64,000 nucleotides of DNA from Streptomyces griseocarneus (GTDB taxonomy: Bacteria > Actinomycetota > Actinomycetes > Streptomycetales > Streptomycetaceae): assembly GCA_003674045.1 (NCBI GenBank), contig PENC01000004.1:62001-126000 (forward strand). Reading direction: 5' to 3'. Numbering within the stretch: position 1 is the stretch's first letter; each line of letters opens with the position of its first letter. Position numbers and translations under genes: made by a program. This document shows positions 60,201 to 64,000 of this stretch, piece by piece. The notes under the pieces were generated by a model. That model was not told where the DNA came from. It searched no databases and saw only the letters and a program-made list of their open reading frames with translations.

Positions 60201-61873
60201 CGACCCCCCGCTCGTCGAAAGTGGCCGGAATCAATCCTCCGCTGTCCGCGCCCTCGCAGACTCCGCCCCCCGCGTCCGCCACCCCCTCCGACGACACCGC
60301 CGCACCCGACGGGTCCGGACCCGGATCGTCCGCCGGCTCCCTCGCCCCCGACGCCCCGGCCGGGGTGTCGGGTTCCGCGCCCGGGTTCGCGGGGGACCCG
60401 GACGCCGCGCACGGGCCGTCCGCCGCCGGCCTCACCCTGCCCACGGCCGACGCCCTCGTACGGGACCGCCTGGCGGGCTGGGTCTCCGACCTCACCACGC
60501 TCCAGGAGCTCACCGAACGGCTCGCCCGGACCGGCACTCTCGACGCCGCGCTGCACGAGGTGCTGAACGCGGGCTCCTCGCTCGTGGGCGCCCGCCGCGG
60601 CCTCGTGACCCTCCAGCCCGCCGACGGGCCCGGCCACGACCGCCCCACCACCGTGGGCCTCGGCCTGGGCCGCGCCGACCTCGGCCACATCGAGACGATC
60701 CCGCACGCGTCCCCCGTCCCGCGGCGGCAGGAGTCCCGCACTCCCGCCGGAACGCCGGACCCCGACGCGCCCGGCCCGGCCGACTCGCCCGGCTCGTACA
60801 GCTCGTCCAACCCGTACGGCCGCCTCTTCGACGACCTGCCGCCCGCCGGGGACCGCACCGGCATCGCACACCCGGACATCGCCGACGACGCGTCGCTCTC
60901 CTCCCGCCACCGCGAGGTCGCCGCACGCCTCGGCTACGGCGCCAGCTACGCCGTGCCCCTGGAGTCCGAGGCGGCCGGACGCATCGGAGCGGCGGTGTGG
61001 CTGTACGACGAGCCCGCCGAGCCCAGCGACCGGCAGCGGCACCTCATCGCCCTGTACCGCGACTACGCCACGGAACACCTCGCCCGGCACCTCGAACTCG
61101 CCGAGGCGCGCGAGGCCGTGACCACCCTCCGCGAGGAACTGCTACCCCGCAGGCTGCCCCGCGTCCCGGGCGTCCGGCTGGCCGTGCGCCACCGCTCGGG
61201 GCCGCGCGGAGGCGGCGACTGGTACGACGCGCTGCCGCTGCCCGAGGGCGCGCTCGGCCTCGCCGTGGGCGGGGTGTCGGGCACCGGGCCCGGCGCCGTC
61301 GCTGCGATGGGCCGGCTGCGGGCCTCGCTGCGGGCGTACGCCGTGATGGAGGGCGAGGACCCGGTGGCCGTCCTCTCCGACCTCGAACTCCTGCTGCGGC
61401 TGACCGAGCCCGCGCGCACCGCCACCGCGCTCTTCGCCTACTGCGAGCCGTCCGCGGGCGCGGGCGGCCGGGGCGGCAAGGTCGTACTGGCGGGCGCGGG
61501 ACACTGCCCGCCGCTGATCATCGGCGAGCGCCGCGCCGAGTACGTGGAGACCTCCCTGTCCGCGCCGCTCGGCATGCTCGCCTGCTGGGAGGCCCCCAGC
61601 GTCGAGCTGGAGCCCGGCTCCGGGGAGACCCTGCTCTTCTACAGCGACGGCCTGCTGCACCGCACCGGCGACCGGATGGACCGGGCGTTCGCCCGGCTGC
61701 ACAAGGCCGCGGCGGGCGTCCCGCGGGCCGCGCTGCGCGATCCCGAGGCGATCGTCGACCATGTCCTGCGGGCCGTGCTGCCCGCCGGTGACGAGGGCGA
61801 CGGCCACGGCGAGAGCGACGGCCGGGGCGAGGGCTGCGAGGACGTCGTCCTGCTGGCCGCCCACTTCGAATGA
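60197..61873 (+). CDS. GAF / PP2C (SpoIIE-type) phosphatase-like protein
   Basis: A 558-residue protein. After an 80-residue Pro/Ser/Ala-rich start comes a GAF domain (about 90-270; LQELTERLARTGTLDAALHE) and a PP2C/SpoIIE domain (about 300-555). GPRGGGDWYDALPLPEGALG keeps the first Asp, but the usual GDVxGHG metal motif reads GGVSGTG, losing a conserved Asp. FYSDGLLHRTGD and CEDVVLLAAHF are intact. The family dephosphorylates anti-sigma antagonists. Activity here may be weak or lost. Confidence 0.88.
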   Translation: MTTPRSSKVAGINPPLSAPSQTPPPASATPSDDTAAPDGSGPGSSAGSLAPDAPAGVSGSAPGFAGDPDAAHGPSAAGLTLPTADALVRDRLAGWVSDLTTLQELTERLARTGTLDAALHEVLNAGSSLVGARRGLVTLQPADGPGHDRPTTVGLGLGRADLGHIETIPHASPVPRRQESRTPAGTPDPDAPGPADSPGSYSSSNPYGRLFDDLPPAGDRTGIAHPDIADDASLSSRHREVAARLGYGASYAVPLESEAAGRIGAAVWLYDEPAEPSDRQRHLIALYRDYATEHLARHLELAEAREAVTTLREELLPRRLPRVPGVRLAVRHRSGPRGGGDWYDALPLPEGALGLAVGGVSGTGPGAVAAMGRLRASLRAYAVMEGEDPVAVLSDLELLLRLTEPARTATALFAYCEPSAGAGGRGGKVVLAGAGHCPPLIIGERRAEYVETSLSAPLGMLACWEAPSVELEPGSGETLLFYSDGLLHRTGDRMDRAFARLHKAAAGVPRAALRDPEAIVDHVLRAVLPAGDEGDGHGESDGRGEGCEDVVLLAAHFE

Positions 61874-62079
61874 TCTTGCCCGCGCGGTAGTTGCCACGGC
61901 GGACGCCAGGCATCCGGAGGTCCGCACTCCGCCCGTGGGCCGGTGAAGGCTGATCGCGTTTCCGTGCGACCTTCTGCGCGAGCTTCCGTTGAAACCTTTC
62001 GATGGCAGGCTTCCCAACTGCTTTTCCTTGCATTTCCTCGCACATACGATGGAAACGGCCCAGTCCGAGGAGGAGAGCA

Positions 62080-63540
62080 GTGACCGAGCAGCAGCCCGCG
62101 CCCGAGAACCCCGAAGGTGACGAGCCCATCAAGCAGCGGAAGAACGGCCTGTACCCGGGCGTCTCCGACGAGCTCGCCGAGAACATGAAGTCCGGCTGGG
62201 CCGACACCGAGCTGCGCGATCTTCAGCCGATCGCCCAGGCCCAGGAGACCGCCCGCCGCCGCGCCGAGCTCTCCGCGCGCTTCCCCGGCGAGCGCCTGGT
62301 GATCCCCGCGGGCAACCTGAGGACCCGCTCCAACGACACCGAGTACAGCTTCCGGGCGTCCACGGAGTACGTGTACCTCACGGGCGACCAGACCCAGGAC
62401 GGCGTGCTCGTCCTGGAGCCCACCGGCGCCGAGGGCCACGAGGCCACGCTCTACCTGCTGCCGCGCTCGAACCGCGAGAACGGCGAGTTCTGGCTCGACG
62501 GCATGGGCGAGCTGTGGGTCGGCCGACGCCACAGCCTCACCGAGGCCGCCACGCTCTACGGCGCGCCCTGCGAGGACGTCCGCGAGCTCGCGGACGCGCT
62601 GCGCGCCGCCACCGGCCCCGTCCGCTGCGTCCGCGGCCACGACGCCGGGATCGAGGCCGCCCTCACCGACAAGGTCACCGCCGAGCGGGACGAGGAGCTG
62701 CGCGTCTTCGTCAGCGAGCAGCGCCTGGTGAAGGACGCGTTCGAGATCGGCGAGCTGCAGAAGGCCGTCGACTCCACCGCCCGCGGCTTCGAGGACGTCG
62801 TGAAGGTCCTCGACAAGGCGGAGGCCACCTCGGAGCGCTACATCGAGGGAACGTTCTTCCTCCGCGCGCGCGTCGAGGGCAACGACGTGGGCTACGGCTC
62901 GATCTGCGCCGCCGGTCCGCACGCCACCACGCTGCACTGGGTGCGCAACGACGGCCAGGTCCGCTCCGGCGACCTGCTGCTGCTGGACGCGGGCGTGGAG
63001 ACCACCACGCTCTACACCGCGGACGTCACCCGCACGCTGCCGATCAACGGCACGTACAGCGACCTCCAGCGCAAGATCTACGACGCCGTGTACGACGCCC
63101 AGGAGGCCGGTATCGCGGCGGTCAAGCCGGGGGCGAAGTTCCGCGACTTCCACGACGCCGCCCAGCGCGTGCTCGCCGAGCGGCTCGTCGCGTGGGGCCT
63201 GCTGGAGGGCCCGGTCGAGCGCGTCCTGGAGCTCGGTCTCCAGCGCCGCTGGACCCTGCACGGCACGGGCCACATGCTCGGCCTCGACGTGCACGACTGC
63301 GCGGTGGCCCGCACCGAGACATACGTGGACGGCGTGCTGGAGCCAGGCATGGTGCTCACCGTCGAGCCCGGCCTCTACTTCCAGGCCGACGACGTGACGG
63401 TGCCGGAGGAGTACCGCGGCATCGGCGTCCGCATCGAGGACGACATCCTCGTCACCGAGGACGGCAGCCGGAACCTGTCCGCGGCCCTCCCGCGCACGTC
63501 GACGGACGTGGAGACGTGGATGGCGAACCTGAAGCGCTAG
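62080..63540 (+). CDS. pepP: Xaa-Pro aminopeptidase (aminopeptidase P)
   Basis: A 486-residue M24B metallopeptidase removing an N-terminal residue before proline. Two-metal ligands are all visible: Asp in LLLLDAGVETTT, Asp in LYTADVTRTLP, His in LHGTGHMLGLDVHD, Glu in LTVEPGLYFQ, and Glu in VRIEDDILVTED. The N-terminal creatinase-like domain contains NDTEYSFRASTEYVYLTGD. GAGGAGGAG immediately precedes the GTG at 62080, which decides against the longer frame at 62002. Cytoplasmic. Confidence 0.95.
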   Translation: MTEQQPAPENPEGDEPIKQRKNGLYPGVSDELAENMKSGWADTELRDLQPIAQAQETARRRAELSARFPGERLVIPAGNLRTRSNDTEYSFRASTEYVYLTGDQTQDGVLVLEPTGAEGHEATLYLLPRSNRENGEFWLDGMGELWVGRRHSLTEAATLYGAPCEDVRELADALRAATGPVRCVRGHDAGIEAALTDKVTAERDEELRVFVSEQRLVKDAFEIGELQKAVDSTARGFEDVVKVLDKAEATSERYIEGTFFLRARVEGNDVGYGSICAAGPHATTLHWVRNDGQVRSGDLLLLDAGVETTTLYTADVTRTLPINGTYSDLQRKIYDAVYDAQEAGIAAVKPGAKFRDFHDAAQRVLAERLVAWGLLEGPVERVLELGLQRRWTLHGTGHMLGLDVHDCAVARTETYVDGVLEPGMVLTVEPGLYFQADDVTVPEEYRGIGVRIEDDILVTEDGSRNLSAALPRTSTDVETWMANLKR

Positions 63541-63552
63541 AAGTACAGCTCC

Positions 63553-63650
63553 CCCGCGCCCCAAAGGGGCGCGGGGCTGTGACATTGTGCGGCTCCGCCG
63601 CGTGGGCGCGACAAGCCCCCACCGGCCCGCAGTCGCGCGCGCCGCACAAG
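63553..63650 (+). repeat. Intergenic repeat, interrupted copy
   Basis: CCCCGCGCCCC and GGGGCGCGGGG form a hairpin around three A residues. The usual AACTGCGCGACAAG link is replaced by about 30 other bases before GCGCGACAAG and CCCACCGGCCCGCAG resume. The hairpin may also terminate pepP. Confidence 0.7.
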
Positions 63651-63688
63651 AGGCACCCCCGTAGGCGCCCCGCAACCCCGGCGAAGCG

Positions 63689-64000
63689 CTACCGCGTCGT
63701 ATACCCGCCGTTGATGAAGAGCGTCTGCCCGTTCAGCCACCACCCGTCCGTGAGCAGGAACTTCACATACGGCACGATGTCCTCGATCTTCGTCAGCTCC
63801 CCGTTCATCGACGACGACTTGTGGAACGCGATGGAGTCGTCCGTCTCCGCCGGGTAGAAGAAGCCGGTGTCCATCGGCCCGGGGGCGATGTTGTTGACGG
63901 AGATGTTCCGGCCGAAGAGCTCCTTGGAGAGCGCCCGGGTGAAGTGCTCGACGGGCGCCTTGCTCCCCGCGTACACCGAGTAGAGCCCGGTGTAGGCCGC
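63689..64000 (-). CDS. SDR-family oxidoreductase, C-terminal part
   Basis: The frame continues off the right edge, so only about 103 residues are seen. The catalytic YxxxK motif is present (SVYAGSKAPVEHFTRALSKE), followed by ISVNNIAPGPMDTGFF, the substrate loop and the typical end WLNGQTLFINGGY. This is a classical short-chain dehydrogenase/reductase; its substrate is unknown. Confidence 0.92.
   Translation of the reverse strand, partial: AAYTGLYSVYAGSKAPVEHFTRALSKELFGRNISVNNIAPGPMDTGFFYPAETDDSIAFHKSSSMNGELTKIEDIVPYVKFLLTDGWWLNGQTLFINGGYTTR

Noticed and set aside
61639..63675. 678-codon minus-strand frame over PP2C and pepP
   Set aside because: It spans two well-supported opposite-strand genes and their intergenic gap; composition is shadow-like.

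Overview
The window is a high-GC actinobacterial chromosome segment, almost certainly Streptomyces. The indicators are strongly GC-biased third codon positions, GTG starts, a subtilisin-inhibitor-like secreted protein, a LuxR-type LAL regulator, an XRE/DUF397 pair, a TipA-like MerR regulator, a SigE-type sigma factor, and the short GC-rich intergenic repeats common in this genus.

Left chromosomal arm (1-28854): an orphan OmpR-type response regulator; an LLM/F420-type oxidoreductase; three tRNAs (fMet, Arg-ACG, Ser-GCT); a protease inhibitor; a 1350-residue PAS/pseudo-kinase/receiver-like protein; a LAL regulator; the XRE/DUF397 pair; an acyl-CoA synthetase; and a sigma factor. A tight minus-strand operon (16861-20367) resembles the ChsH2-ChsH1-Ltp2 hydratase/aldolase set plus a secreted DUF1906 protein, behind a palindromic operator. 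Then come an amino-acid permease, a divergent AraC/NmrA pair, a pentapeptide-repeat protein and the TipA-like gene.

Integrated island (28855-51779): about 23 kb inserted in a tRNA-Ser(UGA) gene. The tRNA 3' part is left at 28790-28854 and its 5' part plus upstream DNA at 51764-51851. An intact tRNA-Ser(UGA) lies between them at 36839-36925, so the island reads as two adjacent integrative elements. Element 1 (28855-36897) is decayed: two insertion sequences, a lone HMG-CoA reductase, a secreted protein, an MHS-type transporter, a VOC protein, and a scar joining an FkbM methyltransferase fragment to an integrase C-terminus. Element 2 (36898-51779) looks intact: excisionase, tyrosine integrase, FtsK/SpoIIIE-type transfer ATPase, three GntR/UTRA regulators, an FkbM methyltransferase, a GT2 glycosyltransferase and many small element proteins, but no replication initiator that I recognise. 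CTAG-rich repeats occur at one GntR promoter and directly downstream of the transfer ATPase.

Right chromosomal arm (51852-64000): an HtrA-type protease, a glycerophosphodiester phosphodiesterase, a RsbW-like ATPase, a SEC-C/DUF5926 protein, a secreted protein, a primase/polymerase-like protein, a PP2C/SpoIIE-type phosphatase preceded by an overlapping 41-codon ORF, aminopeptidase P and the C-terminal part of an SDR oxidoreductase that runs off the window. The intergenic repeats are found on both arms and I saw none inside the island, which fits the island being acquired.
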